NCBI GenBank assembly: GCA_937128475.1
Contig: CAKZML010000189.1
Location: 1-46,671, forward strand
DNA: 46,671 nt
Direction: 5' to 3'
Source of the DNA: an uncultured Chromatiales bacterium
GTDB taxonomy: Bacteria > Pseudomonadota > Gammaproteobacteria > Steroidobacterales > BM003
In this document: one piece after another, positions 21,345-30,036 of the stretch
How the letters are laid out: every line of letters begins with the position of its first letter
How positions within the stretch are numbered: the first letter of the stretch is position 1
The notes under the pieces: generated by a model
What the model was told of the DNA's origin: nothing
Database searches by the model: none
What the model saw: only the letters and a program-made list of their open reading frames with translations
Position numbers and translations under genes: made by a program

Positions 21345-21845
21345 TCAGGCGTTACCTTCGGTAGGCGCCTTTGCGGCTTCGGATTCCCTGGCTTGCTGGT
21401 ACAGGCGATCAAAGTTCACGGGCTGCAGCAATAACTGGGGGAAACCGCCCTTGGAAACCAGGTCGGAAACCGCTTCACGCGCATAGGGGTAAAGCAGGGA
21501 CGGGCAGTAGCTGGCCAGGATCTGTTTCAGCTCCTCACCTTCAATGCCGCTGATCAGGAATACGCCTGCCTGCTGGATTTCCACCAGGTAGATGGTCTTG
21601 TCGTCCTGGGTAACTTCGACTTCGACTTTCAGTATTACTTCCCGGGCGTTCTCTCCGACAGCTGAATTGGTGCTGGACAGATTCAGGTTCATCTGTGGCT
21701 TCCATTCGGCCATGCCTTGAAACGACTCGATAGGGCTGGGTGACTCGAACGAGCAGTCTTTCAGGTAGAAACGCTGTAATGACAGCTGGGGCCCAGTGGC
21801 TTCGGTGGCGCCGGCTGCTGCGGCGGTATTGTTCTCTTCAGTCAT
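21345..21845 (-). CDS. secB: Protein-export chaperone SecB
   Basis: Tetrameric cytosolic chaperone that keeps preproteins unfolded and delivers them to SecA. It has 166 residues. Recognisable blocks are LQRFYLKDCSFESP, FLISGIEGEELKQIL, CPSLLYPYAREAVSDLVSKGGFP and LQPVNFDRLY. It has a longer Ala/Thr-rich N-terminus than E. coli SecB. The ATG is preceded by AGGGA. It follows grxC with a 38-bp gap and precedes gpsA by 8 bp. Confidence 0.97.
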   Translation of the reverse strand: MTEENNTAAAAGATEATGPQLSLQRFYLKDCSFESPSPIESFQGMAEWKPQMNLNLSSTNSAVGENAREVILKVEVEVTQDDKTIYLVEIQQAGVFLISGIEGEELKQILASYCPSLLYPYAREAVSDLVSKGGFPQLLLQPVNFDRLYQQARESEAAKAPTEGNA

Positions 21846-21883
21846 TGTTCAAGTCCCTAGAGTGTTGTCGTAAATTTAAAAAA

Positions 21884-22156
21884 TCAGGCAGCAGTAGTGT
21901 CAGCTGCCAGCAAATCGTCCAGTTTTTTCAGGCGCTCCAGTTCCAGCAATTCATCGCAACCGCCAATGTGCAGGTCATCGATGAATATCTGGGGCACTGT
22001 GTGTCTACCAGTACGATTAATCATTTCATTGCGCAATTCGGGATTTCCGTCGATCACGAGTTCTTCAAATTCTACGCCCTTGGCCTGGAACAGGCTCCTG
22101 GCCCGGTGGCAATAGCCACACCAGGCGCTGGCGTACATGGTAACCGGCTTATTCAT
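21884..22156 (-). CDS. grxC: Glutaredoxin 3
   Basis: Small glutathione-dependent thiol-disulfide oxidoreductase, 90 residues. The active site is CGYC (13-16) where E. coli GrxC has CPYC; the glycine variant is the notable residue. The glutathione-binding TVPQIFID and GGCDEL segments are present. The start overlaps the yibN stop by one base (TAATG), with AGGAAGGG as ribosome site. Confidence 0.94.
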   Translation of the reverse strand: MNKPVTMYASAWCGYCHRARSLFQAKGVEFEELVIDGNPELRNEMINRTGRHTVPQIFIDDLHIGGCDELLELERLKKLDDLLAADTTAA

Positions 22157-22596
22157 TAACCCTTCCTCGATGAACCTTTCTTTTCCAGCGGGTAGTTTTC
22201 ACTGCGCCATGCAGAAAGTCCGCCCTTGAGGTTATAGACCTGGGTGAACCCTGCCTTGCGCAGTTTGCCGGCAACACGCCCGCTGCTCATTCCGCTCTCA
22301 CAGCAAACAACAATGGGTTTGGTCAGGTCGCTTTTCAAGGCTTCAATCTTGGTATCCAGCTGATCGGACTCGACATTCCTGGCGTTGATGATGTGCCCGG
22401 AGTTGAATTGCTCACGATTACGCACGTCCAGGACAATCGCTCCAGCATTGATCAGGCGTACGCCTTCTGCGCCCTGAACGTCGCTGATCCCTTGGGATTT
22501 AATGCGAATCTCGTATACGAGCGCCATCAGGGTCACCGCGATGGCGGAGACCGATAACAGGGGGTGGGCTGTTGCGAACTGGATAATCTGGTCCAT
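22156..22596 (-). CDS. yibN: Membrane-anchored rhodanese-like protein YibN
   Basis: A 146-residue protein with one N-terminal membrane helix (about 8-28, LLSVSAIAVTLMALVYEI). A rhodanese domain follows (about 40-135) with the active-site loop CCESGMSSG and the end motif LKGGLSAWR. Rhodaneses transfer sulfane sulfur in vitro; in E. coli YibN has been tied to membrane-protein biogenesis, so its role may not be sulfur transfer. It heads the yibN-grxC-secB-gpsA operon, the E. coli order. A perfect TATAAT (22629-22634, minus strand) lies upstream. Confidence 0.92.
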   Translation of the reverse strand: MDQIIQFATAHPLLSVSAIAVTLMALVYEIRIKSQGISDVQGAEGVRLINAGAIVLDVRNREQFNSGHIINARNVESDQLDTKIEALKSDLTKPIVVCCESGMSSGRVAGKLRKAGFTQVYNLKGGLSAWRSENYPLEKKGSSRKG

Positions 22597-22628
22597 GTCT
22601 TGAGTAAACCTTGGATAGAGGGGCGCGC

Positions 22629-22634
22629 ATTATA
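22629..22634 (-). promoter_or_regulatory. -10 element of the yibN-grxC-secB-gpsA promoter
   Basis: An exact TATAAT on the minus strand, with a predicted start about 25 nt before the yibN ATG. The -35 is weak. It lies in the short gap between yibN and the divergent envC. Confidence 0.5.
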
Positions 22635-22702
22635 TCGAATCCGGGGGGTCTGAACGAGCTATGGCTTGAGTGATGGCGGAAATGGCCTACACTCTGCTGC
22701 CC

Positions 22703-23860
22703 ATGAGGGTACGGTTTTTCCACATTCTGGCCATATTGGCCCTGTTAGGCTGCTTTGCTGCGGGCCCGGCGGGGGCCTCGGGTGATCGCGAGCAGCAGCT
22801 GACCGAGCTGCGCGAGCGCATCAAGTCCCTGAAACAGGATATAGACCGCAATACCCGCAAGCGCAGCCAGGTCCAGGCGGCGGTTCAGGAGGCGGAACAG
22901 CAAATCAGCCTGATTAACCGCCGGTTGCGGGAAATTACCACCGAACGAAAGAAAAGCCAGGCCCGCCGTGACCAGCTCTCCGGCCAGCGAAAAGTATTGC
23001 TGGGCCAGGTGGGGTCGGAGCGGGAAGCCCTGGCCGGCCAGGTGCGAGCGGCCTATGTGGCCGGGCGGGAAGAGCGCCTGAAGTTGCTCCTTAACCAGGA
23101 AGACCCCGCGAAACTTGGTCGCATGATGGTCTATTACGACTATTTCAATCATATGCGCGCCCAGACCATAGACCGGGTCGGCGGGCAGATCAGGGAATTA
23201 CAGGAACTTGACCGGCAGTTGGAGGCGGAGATCTCCCGGCTTGCCGGTCTCCAGCAGGAGCGGGAAAAGGAAGTCGCCCGCCTTGAGCAGGCCCGGGTGG
23301 AGCGCCGCCAGGCCGTGGCCAAGCTGGATTCGGAGCTGGCGTCCAAGGGAAGCCAGGTTTCCCAGCTGGAGGAACAGGCCAGGGTGCTTGAGGATTTGGT
23401 GGAAGAATTGCGCAGCGCATTGCGCGATTTTCCCGTCCAGGCCCAGGAGCCGTTTGCCAAATTGCGCGGAAAATTGGCCTGGCCGGTGTCTGGCCGGCTG
23501 CTGGCAGATTTTGGCCAGCCCAGGGCCGGAAGTCGTATCAAGTGGAACGGGGTGCTGGTTGAAACCCGCCAGGGCTCGGAAATTCGCGCCATTTACCATG
23601 GTCGCGTAGCGTATGCGGATTGGCTTCCGGGAATGGGTTTGCTGGTTATTCTGGATCACGGTGACGGGTATATGAGCCTGTACGGGCATAATGACACCCT
23701 CTATATCTCTGCCGGAGACTGGGTTGCTCCCGGGGAAGTGCTGGCCACCGCCGGTGACAGTGGTGGCCGGGCGGAGCCGGCACTGTATTTTGAAATTCGC
23801 AAGGGCAAGCGCTCCGAGAACCCCCATCGCTGGTTTGCCAAGGCCCTGTCCGGGCGGTGA
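22703..23860 (+). CDS. envC: EnvC-type murein hydrolase activator (degenerate LytM)
   Basis: Periplasmic activator of division amidases AmiA/AmiB. It has 385 residues. There is a signal peptide (about 1-25), then long coiled-coil (about 28-250, rich in Q/E/R heptads), then a LytM domain (about 270-385). The LytM zinc ligands are not intact: where active enzymes have HxGxD it reads NGVLVE, and the last HxH-type site reads LYFEIR, as in non-catalytic EnvC. The start is uncertain: in-frame starts at 22670, 22673 and 22682 also exist, and ATG 22703 gives the best signal peptide but has no clear ribosome site. It is followed by ctpA and yibQ. Confidence 0.9.
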   Translation: MRVRFFHILAILALLGCFAAGPAGASGDREQQLTELRERIKSLKQDIDRNTRKRSQVQAAVQEAEQQISLINRRLREITTERKKSQARRDQLSGQRKVLLGQVGSEREALAGQVRAAYVAGREERLKLLLNQEDPAKLGRMMVYYDYFNHMRAQTIDRVGGQIRELQELDRQLEAEISRLAGLQQEREKEVARLEQARVERRQAVAKLDSELASKGSQVSQLEEQARVLEDLVEELRSALRDFPVQAQEPFAKLRGKLAWPVSGRLLADFGQPRAGSRIKWNGVLVETRQGSEIRAIYHGRVAYADWLPGMGLLVILDHGDGYMSLYGHNDTLYISAGDWVAPGEVLATAGDSGGRAEPALYFEIRKGKRSENPHRWFAKALSGR

Positions 23861-23931
23861 CCCGTGTCCGTTCCGCTGTTCGGGGGGCGGCGCTATGCTA
23901 TCGTTTGAGCTGATTATTCGAGGAATAACTC

Positions 23932-25170
23932 ATGTCATTTCGCGTCCGTAGCGTGCTGGTGCTTGCGGTGGGCATTGCCCTCGGCTTGATGCTGTCTGTG
24001 GGCACGGCGGTACGTGCGGATCGTGAAGCGGTGGCTGAAAAGTCCCAACCCCTGCCCACCGAGGATGTGCGCATGCTGGTTGAGGTGCTGGAGTTGGTCA
24101 GGGCCGATTACGTGGACGACGTGGATGAACATCGCCTGATTGAGGACGCCATCCGGGGCATGGTTTCAAGCCTGGATCCCCACTCGGCATTCCTGGACCC
24201 GGATGAATATCGGGAGGTCCGGATCAGCACGGCGGGGGCATACTCCGGTGTGGGCATAGAGCTGGTCCTGGAAGACAAGCAGGTCGTTATCGTCTCGCCC
24301 ATTGAAGATAGCCCCGCTTTTCGCGCAGGCATCGAATCGGGGGATGTGATTCTCAGCGTGGATGGCGCGCCGGTAGATCCAGACCGGCTCGAAGACACGA
24401 TTTCCCGGATGAGAGGGAAGGACGGCACCAGCGTGGTGCTGGGCGTGCACCGTCCCGGGGATGACACAACATTCAGCCTGACCCTGACTCGCGAATTAAT
24501 ACAGGTCGCTTCGGTCAAGGCCCGGACCCTGGAGCCCGGTGTGGGATATATCCGGGTGACGCATTTTTCGGAAACCACGGGTCGCGACCTGGAACGCGCT
24601 GCGCTTCGTTTGAAGAAGGATAACGGCGGCACGCTGCAGGGCCTGATCCTGGATTTGCGTAATAACCCGGGTGGCTTGCTGGACGCGGCGGTGGAGGTCT
24701 CGGATATATTTCTTGAGACGGGCTTGATCGTCAGCGCCGACGGCCGGGTGAATGACGCAAGATTCAGTATGAGCGCCCAGCCTGGTGATGTGCTGGACGG
24801 AAAGCCCATGGTAGTCCTGGTCAACAGCGGCTCCGCCTCAGCCTCGGAAATTGTTGCCGGCGCACTGCAGGATCATGGCCGGGCATTGCTGGTGGGCAGT
24901 CATACCTTTGGCAAGGGTTCGGTTCAGACGGTGATGCCCCTGTCTAATGGTCGTGCCATCAAGCTGACCACCTCGCGATATTTCACCCCTTCGGGTCGGT
25001 CGATCCACGAGGGGGGAATTAATCCGGATGTGGAAGTGCTCCGCGAGGTAGGCGACAGCACGGTCATCACGCCATCGGGGATTCCAATCGCAGATGATGA
25101 CCCGGCGCTGGTCGTGGCGTTGAAGACAATTAAAGAACAAAAAACCATATTGCAAAGCAAGGCCCCATGA
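23932..25170 (+). CDS. ctpA: Carboxy-terminal processing protease (S41 family, CtpA type)
   Basis: Exported serine protease of 412 residues. A signal peptide or membrane anchor lies at about 1-28. The N-terminal helical region is followed by a PDZ domain (about 95-180, GVGIELVLEDKQVVIVSPI) and the S41 catalytic core. The nucleophile serine is in NSGSASASEIVAGAL and the lysine in TFGKGSVQTV, so the Ser-Lys dyad is intact. CtpA homologues in Pseudomonas trim envelope proteins and degrade murein hydrolases. The ATG is preceded by GAGGAAT. It overlaps yibQ by four bases (ATGA). Confidence 0.94.
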   Translation: MSFRVRSVLVLAVGIALGLMLSVGTAVRADREAVAEKSQPLPTEDVRMLVEVLELVRADYVDDVDEHRLIEDAIRGMVSSLDPHSAFLDPDEYREVRISTAGAYSGVGIELVLEDKQVVIVSPIEDSPAFRAGIESGDVILSVDGAPVDPDRLEDTISRMRGKDGTSVVLGVHRPGDDTTFSLTLTRELIQVASVKARTLEPGVGYIRVTHFSETTGRDLERAALRLKKDNGGTLQGLILDLRNNPGGLLDAAVEVSDIFLETGLIVSADGRVNDARFSMSAQPGDVLDGKPMVVLVNSGSASASEIVAGALQDHGRALLVGSHTFGKGSVQTVMPLSNGRAIKLTTSRYFTPSGRSIHEGGINPDVEVLREVGDSTVITPSGIPIADDDPALVVALKTIKEQKTILQSKAP

Positions 25171-25952
25171 CGCTGACGTTGAAATTACTGATGCTGCTAT
25201 GGACGGCGGCAATGCTGCTTACCGCCTCGCCGGCTCGTTCCGACATGGCGGCCCCGCTCATGCGCCCGAATCAACCAACCGTTGCCATCATCATTGACGA
25301 CCTGGGTTATCGACACCTGGAAGGCAAGCGCGCCCTGGCGCTGCCCGGGGCGGTCACTTTGTCTATTCTTCCTCACACGCCTTTCGGCAGGGAGTTTGCA
25401 GAGGGTGCCCATGCAAAGGGGATGGAAGTCATGCTGCACCTTCCACTGCAGCCCGAAGACAGTAGTGAAGATCCGGGCCCCGGGGGCATCTGGCTGGAAT
25501 CCGCCTTAAGTGAAGTTTCCGGGCTGTTGACCGAAGACCTGGCTTCGGTGCCTTATGCGGTGGGCGTGAACAATCACATGGGCAGCATGCTGACCCGGCA
25601 CCCGGGACATATGACCTGGCTAATGGAAGAGCTCGATCGCAGGAAACTTTTCTTTGTGGATAGCTTCACCACGCCCTCCAGCGTCGCGCTGCAAATGGCC
25701 CACGAAACCGGCGTTCCCGCGGTGCGACGCAATGTGTTTCTGGATGCCAACCCGGACGAGGACGCAGTGATGGAAGAGTTCGACCGTCTGCTGGTATTGG
25801 CCAGGGAACGGGGCTATGCCGTGGCTATCGGCCATCCCTATCCAAGCACCATGAGTGTTCTCGAGCGGCGCCTGCCCGAGCTGGAACGTAACGGAATTCG
25901 CCTGGTCCCGGCGAGCCAGTTGATCAAGCAGGCATACGCGGAAGACAGGTAG
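25167..25952 (+). CDS. yibQ: Divergent polysaccharide deacetylase family protein (YibQ)
   Basis: A 261-residue exported protein with a signal peptide (1-25). Its NodB-like fold is of the divergent type: IIIDDLGY (about 41-48), MEVMLHLPLQP, GVNNHMGSMLT and FFVDSFTTPSSVA. Function is not established; a role in peptidoglycan or envelope carbohydrate processing is assumed from fold and position. In E. coli yibQ also follows envC. Start codon overlaps the ctpA stop (ATGA), so envC-ctpA-yibQ probably form one unit. Confidence 0.9.
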   Translation: MTLTLKLLMLLWTAAMLLTASPARSDMAAPLMRPNQPTVAIIIDDLGYRHLEGKRALALPGAVTLSILPHTPFGREFAEGAHAKGMEVMLHLPLQPEDSSEDPGPGGIWLESALSEVSGLLTEDLASVPYAVGVNNHMGSMLTRHPGHMTWLMEELDRRKLFFVDSFTTPSSVALQMAHETGVPAVRRNVFLDANPDEDAVMEEFDRLLVLARERGYAVAIGHPYPSTMSVLERRLPELERNGIRLVPASQLIKQAYAEDR

Positions 25953-25959
25953 CCACACC

Positions 25960-27009
25960 ATGATTTCATCAAAACAGGAAGCGGCTCTTCGATCACGACG
26001 TGCGTTCCCGGTGCGAGGCCTTGCCCATCGTGTGGCGGATTTTCACTGGCTGTGCCTGATTCTTCCACTAGCCTGCCTGGTGATACCCGGGGGCGAGGCG
26101 CGGGACCTGGTGAGCATGGCGGCGGTCCAGGTTCTCTACGCCGGTTACAACCTGCTGGTTCATTACCGCGACCGTTCTCGCAAGAACAGCGTAACCAGTC
26201 TGATGCTGGATACCTGGGTGATGATCGGCTACATCGCATTCATGATGTGGCAGGTGGGTGAGCATGCCGCCGCATTGACGCCGCTTTTCCTGATTCCTGC
26301 CGTGGTTTCTGCCATCGGCCATACCCGGGTCATGGCAATTTCCCACGTGCTGTTGATGTGCGCACTGATGCTGTTTCTTCAGTGGCCCGAATTAACTCAG
26401 CAAAACGCCGCTCGTATTGTCAGCGAACTATTTGTATACGGATTCTTGCTGGTCATGATTGCCGCCCTGGTGGGCGGATTCAAACTGGACAACCTGCTGG
26501 CGTCGGGCCAGTTGCGGCGCTTGATGGACAGGGATGAGCTGACCGGTCTGTTGAACATGCCGGCATTCAGTCGCCTGGGTGCCCAGATTCATCAGCGGAG
26601 CCGCCGCAACGGCGAACCGCTGTCGGTGATGATCGTCGATATCCAAAACCTTAATGCCATCAATGACGCCCATGGTATGGAAGCGGGTAACCAGGTGATC
26701 AAGGCAGTTGGCAGTGTGATTGCCCGGATGATTCGCGACACGGATCTTGCCGCTCGATTTGGCGGAGACGAATTTGTACTGATGCTGCCCTCCGCCGACC
26801 GGGTCAAGGCAGAGGAGATAGGCCAGCGCCTGCGCAACGGCGTGAACCAGACCACGTTGGAGCTCCGGGGCATAGTGAAAAAGGCGGTGGTGAACATCGG
26901 CGTGTCCACCTATCCTCGGGATGGTGAGGCCTTGTCCGAGTTAATTCAGGAAGCCAACCGGGCAATGTATCGAGACAAGGAATTGCGTCGACCCGCGGCA
27001 AAAGGCTGA
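25960..27009 (+). CDS. Membrane-bound diguanylate cyclase (GGDEF)
   Basis: A 349-residue protein. The N-terminal half (about 28-175) holds five or six predicted membrane helices with no recognised sensor family. The C-terminal half is a GGDEF domain: GGDEF itself at 268-272 and the inhibitory RxxD site (RDTD, 259-262) at the right five-residue spacing. The usual DxFKxxND motif reads DIQNLNAIND, so the Phe and Lys are replaced by Leu and Asn; the enzyme may still be active but this deserves a test. It follows yibQ by seven bases and is convergent with the permease gene. Confidence 0.9.
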   Translation: MISSKQEAALRSRRAFPVRGLAHRVADFHWLCLILPLACLVIPGGEARDLVSMAAVQVLYAGYNLLVHYRDRSRKNSVTSLMLDTWVMIGYIAFMMWQVGEHAAALTPLFLIPAVVSAIGHTRVMAISHVLLMCALMLFLQWPELTQQNAARIVSELFVYGFLLVMIAALVGGFKLDNLLASGQLRRLMDRDELTGLLNMPAFSRLGAQIHQRSRRNGEPLSVMIVDIQNLNAINDAHGMEAGNQVIKAVGSVIARMIRDTDLAARFGGDEFVLMLPSADRVKAEEIGQRLRNGVNQTTLELRGIVKKAVVNIGVSTYPRDGEALSELIQEANRAMYRDKELRRPAAKG

Positions 27010-27022
27010 GCAGCAGGCGGGT

Positions 27023-28867
27023 CTACCAGGGCAGGTCGTAATACCAGGCCATGGATATGGATAAGGCAATCCAGACCACCAGCTGCAAGGGAATTCCCAG
27101 TCGCAGGAAATCGCTGGCGCGATAGCCCCCGGCACTCATTACCATCATGTTCACCTGGTAACCGGCGGGGGTCAGGTAACTCATATTGGCGCCGAAGAGC
27201 ACGGCCAGCACCAGGGGTTCCGGCGGCATTCCCAGCGAGGTTGCCACGGAAAACGCGATAGGAGTGCCCATGGCCGCCACAGCACTGTTGGAGACCAGTT
27301 CCGTGACTAGCGCCACGGCCAACATCAGCACCGCCACGACCATGGCTTGTGAGAGTCCGCCGGCCTGGGAGGTGAATACCTCGGCAAGATATTGGGATCC
27401 TCCTGTGTAGGCGATGGTGTTGCCCAGTGCCAGGCTGGTTACCACCAGCATGATTACCCGGGTATCTACCGCAGAGCGTAGTTGCTCCCTGGTCAGGCAT
27501 TTTCCGACAATCATCATGCCGGCTCCCGCCAGGGCGCAGACGCTGATTGGCATAAGTCCGGTGATGGCAGTCGCTACCACCCCCAGGCTTATCGCGATTG
27601 CCAGGTTGCGTCGCGCTGCCATGGGCGCGTCCAGGGCTCCATCCAGGAGCAAAAATATGCCCGAGATTTTCAGCTGTCGGATGGCCTCTTTGCGTCCCTG
27701 GACCAGCAACACGTCACCTGCCTCCAACTCCACGTTCCGCTGGGCATCCAGGGAGGCGCTTCCGCTTTCACCTTTTCTGTGCAGCGCAAGCGGGACGAGA
27801 TTGTTTTGCTGGAAGAACGGGTTTCCCTCTACCTTGCGACCGTGCAACGGAGAGTTGGAGGTCACGACAATCTCGGCGATCTGCTGTTCTTCGGCGCGCT
27901 TTACTACCTTGCTGCTACTGCTGGCGGCGGCCTTGTCCTGGCCGGCATGCAATGTGGCCCCGAGCAGGGTTTCCAGTTCCCGAAGGCGACTGGGAGTTTC
28001 ACGTACATGTAATCGGTCGCCGGCCTTGAGTCGCAAGGTGGGCAGTCGTGCAACAAACACCCCTTCGCCACGTTCAATTTCTCTGAGCCTTATGGGACCC
28101 CGGGCCATGGAGAGCACCTCAGCAATGGTCTTCCCATCGGCCGGCCCGCCGGCTGAGAGATACAGGCTGCCGTTAAATACCCTGGGCTCGGTATTTTCCA
28201 GTGGCGCTTTTCGGGTTGGCAGCAGTCGTGATCCGAACAGCCAGAGGAACAAGATTCCTGCCCCGGCGCCAATTCCGGCGGGTATGGCGAAGTCCATCAT
28301 CCCCAGGCGCTGCATCCCCAGGCCGGTAGCGATGCTCACTACAACGATATTGCTCGCGCTGCCCATTACGGTACACATACCGCCGAGGATCGCGGCGTAT
28401 CCAGCGGGCATAAGAATTTTCGATGCATCAATCTTGCTGCGCATAGCCACGCCAACCAGCAGGGGCAGGAGCATGGCGACCAGCGGAGTATTGTTCATGA
28501 ACATGCTGAGCACGGCCGAGAGCATCAAGGTGGCCAGCAGCGCCAGCCTGGGTCGGGTGATCCAGGCGTCGGCAATGCCCCGCGCCGTGGCTTGCAGCGC
28601 CCCGGTATGTTCCAGGGCCTTGGCACAAATCATCAGGGAAACAATGGCAATGATCGCCTCATTACCAAAGCCCAGGAAAAAGAACTGGGGTTGCAGCACC
28701 TGGCCGGGCCCGGCCATCGGGAAAAGATAGAAAAGCACTACCAGGATGGTAAAGATCAACAGCGCCGAGCTTTCCAGTCGAAACCGGTCCTGGCTGAACA
28801 GGATCAACGCCAGCACGGCCAGCGCCAGGGCGGCCATTGCATGCCAGTCTGGAATCGGGGGTAACAA
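27023..28867 (-). CDS. SLC13/DASS-type permease with paired TrkA-C (RCK_C) domains
   Basis: Inner-membrane permease of 614 residues. A first set of membrane helices carries SMFMNNTPLVAMLLPL, and a second set after about residue 400 carries TELVSNSAVAAMGTPIAFSVA; these are the two inverted-repeat ion sites. Between them are two TrkA-C-like cytoplasmic modules (VFVARLPTLRLKAGDRLHV and VELEAGDVLLVQGRKE). This layout is found in uncharacterised SLC13-like transporters; sulfate, carboxylates or cations are possible substrates. I chose TTG at 28867 because AAGGAGGC lies eight bases before it; ATG at 28840 and longer forms lack such a site. Confidence 0.86.
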   Translation of the reverse strand: MLPPIPDWHAMAALALAVLALILFSQDRFRLESSALLIFTILVVLFYLFPMAGPGQVLQPQFFFLGFGNEAIIAIVSLMICAKALEHTGALQATARGIADAWITRPRLALLATLMLSAVLSMFMNNTPLVAMLLPLLVGVAMRSKIDASKILMPAGYAAILGGMCTVMGSASNIVVVSIATGLGMQRLGMMDFAIPAGIGAGAGILFLWLFGSRLLPTRKAPLENTEPRVFNGSLYLSAGGPADGKTIAEVLSMARGPIRLREIERGEGVFVARLPTLRLKAGDRLHVRETPSRLRELETLLGATLHAGQDKAAASSSSKVVKRAEEQQIAEIVVTSNSPLHGRKVEGNPFFQQNNLVPLALHRKGESGSASLDAQRNVELEAGDVLLVQGRKEAIRQLKISGIFLLLDGALDAPMAARRNLAIAISLGVVATAITGLMPISVCALAGAGMMIVGKCLTREQLRSAVDTRVIMLVVTSLALGNTIAYTGGSQYLAEVFTSQAGGLSQAMVVAVLMLAVALVTELVSNSAVAAMGTPIAFSVATSLGMPPEPLVLAVLFGANMSYLTPAGYQVNMMVMSAGGYRASDFLRLGIPLQLVVWIALSISMAWYYDLPW

Positions 28868-29141
28868 GCGGCCTGCCTCCTTTGCGATATTGGTTCTGGC
28901 CCTGGATTGGCGACAGAATGCAGAGTTTATCTTCCCCTGTCGAGGCCAGGGGCTCTGCCGGGGCCCGGATTGTCCTTGCAGGGCGGGATTCCTGGGGAGC
29001 ACTTGCTATAGTAGGCGCTGACAAATAGACGCAGAATCTAAACCGGGAGCTTGAAGATCTGGCCAAATATAAGGTCGGCGAACGAGCATGGCCCGGGAAA
29101 TTTCAGACCCGCCGAAAGACAAGACCAGGAGTCATCCAGAT
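28868..29141. other. Divergent intergenic region, permease / VOC protein
   Basis: A 274-bp gap between divergent genes. A possible plus-strand -10 (TATAGT, 29007-29012) has no good -35. Short in-frame extensions of both neighbours run into it but lack ribosome sites. I see no RNA gene or clear operator. Confidence 0.4.
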
Positions 29142-29540
29142 ATGGACTTAGCCAACGCCACCATAAGCCAGATAATGATTCCCGTGGATGACTTTGAAAA
29201 GGGCGTGGAATTCTACCGGGATGTCCTGGGTATACCGCTGCTGTTTACCGCCCCGCCGAATATGGCGTTTTTTCAATGTGGCACGGTGCGCCTGCTGGTG
29301 GGCGTGCACGGCGGAACCGGCGAGGCTTCCCGGGGCTCGGCAGTATATTTTGAGGTGGATGACATCCAGGAGACCTATGAGTCGCTGGAACGAAAGGGCG
29401 TGAGATTCAAGAGTCCGCCCCACGTGATACATCGCAGCGGTGGAATGGAGTTGCTGCTGGCGGACTTTCGAGACCCGGACGGTAACCAGCTGGCGCTGAT
29501 GGCCCAGCAACCGTTTGCAGAGGTCACCGAGCAGTCCTGA
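29142..29540 (+). CDS. VOC (glyoxalase-like) family protein
   Basis: A 132-residue single-domain VOC protein. The two beta-alpha-beta-beta-beta units are visible: MIPVDDFEKGVEFYRDVLG in the first and SAVYFEVDDIQETYESLERKGV in the second. It ends with the typical DFRDPDGNQLALM. Of the usual metal ligands the first His position reads Gln/Met and the last Glu reads Ala, so it may not be a metal-dependent lyase. ATG 29142 is chosen for the AGGAG upstream; an upstream in-frame ATG (29088) would add 18 unlikely residues. A second VOC gene follows 42 bp later. Confidence 0.85.
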   Translation: MDLANATISQIMIPVDDFEKGVEFYRDVLGIPLLFTAPPNMAFFQCGTVRLLVGVHGGTGEASRGSAVYFEVDDIQETYESLERKGVRFKSPPHVIHRSGGMELLLADFRDPDGNQLALMAQQPFAEVTEQS

Positions 29541-29582
29541 TTGATACCCCGGGGCTTCCGGGCAGACAGGGGAGAGGGTCGA

Positions 29583-29960
29583 ATGGCGAAGGCGTTGGGA
29601 ATTGGTGGGGTTTTCTTCAAATCGTCGAATCCCCAGGAGTTGGGGGCCTGGTACAAGCAATGCCTGGGGATGCCCGTGGATGAGTACGGGGCGACATTTG
29701 CGCCAGGGGACATCCCGGAGGGCGGATTTACCGCCTGGTCGCCCTTCCGTGCGGATACCGATTATTTTCAGCCCTCGGCAAGAGACTACATGTTCAACCT
29801 GATCGTGGATGATCTTGAGGGCTGCCTGGCGCAGGTCCAGGACGCCGGCGGGACCCTTATCGGAGAAATCGACGAGCACGAATATGGCCGGTTTGGGTGG
29901 TTTATCGACCCGGAAGGCAATAAAGTGGAGCTTTGGGAGCCCCCGAAAACCGGGGCCTGA
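29583..29960 (+). CDS. VOC (glyoxalase-like) family protein
   Basis: A 125-residue VOC protein with GVFFKSSNPQELGAWYKQCLG near the N-terminus, FNLIVDDLEGCLAQVQDAGG in the second half, and the end motif WFIDPEGNKVELWEP, which keeps the final Glu ligand. The first His position is not conserved (GIGGVFF). The ATG at 29583 follows GGGGAGAGGG. It resembles but does not duplicate its upstream neighbour; the two could be partners or act on different small molecules. Substrate unknown. Confidence 0.85.
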   Translation: MAKALGIGGVFFKSSNPQELGAWYKQCLGMPVDEYGATFAPGDIPEGGFTAWSPFRADTDYFQPSARDYMFNLIVDDLEGCLAQVQDAGGTLIGEIDEHEYGRFGWFIDPEGNKVELWEPPKTGA

Positions 29961-30036
29961 TACCGCGCAGACTGTGTTCCGGGGCCGTTTAAGGCGCGTC
30001 TCTGGCATTTCGTCTGCGCATTTTCTGGAGATTTGA

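Noticed and set aside
27414-28730. Open frame of 438 codons on the plus strand opposite the permease gene
   Set aside because: Ser/Arg/Pro-rich translation without domains; mirrors the third-position GC bias of the real gene.
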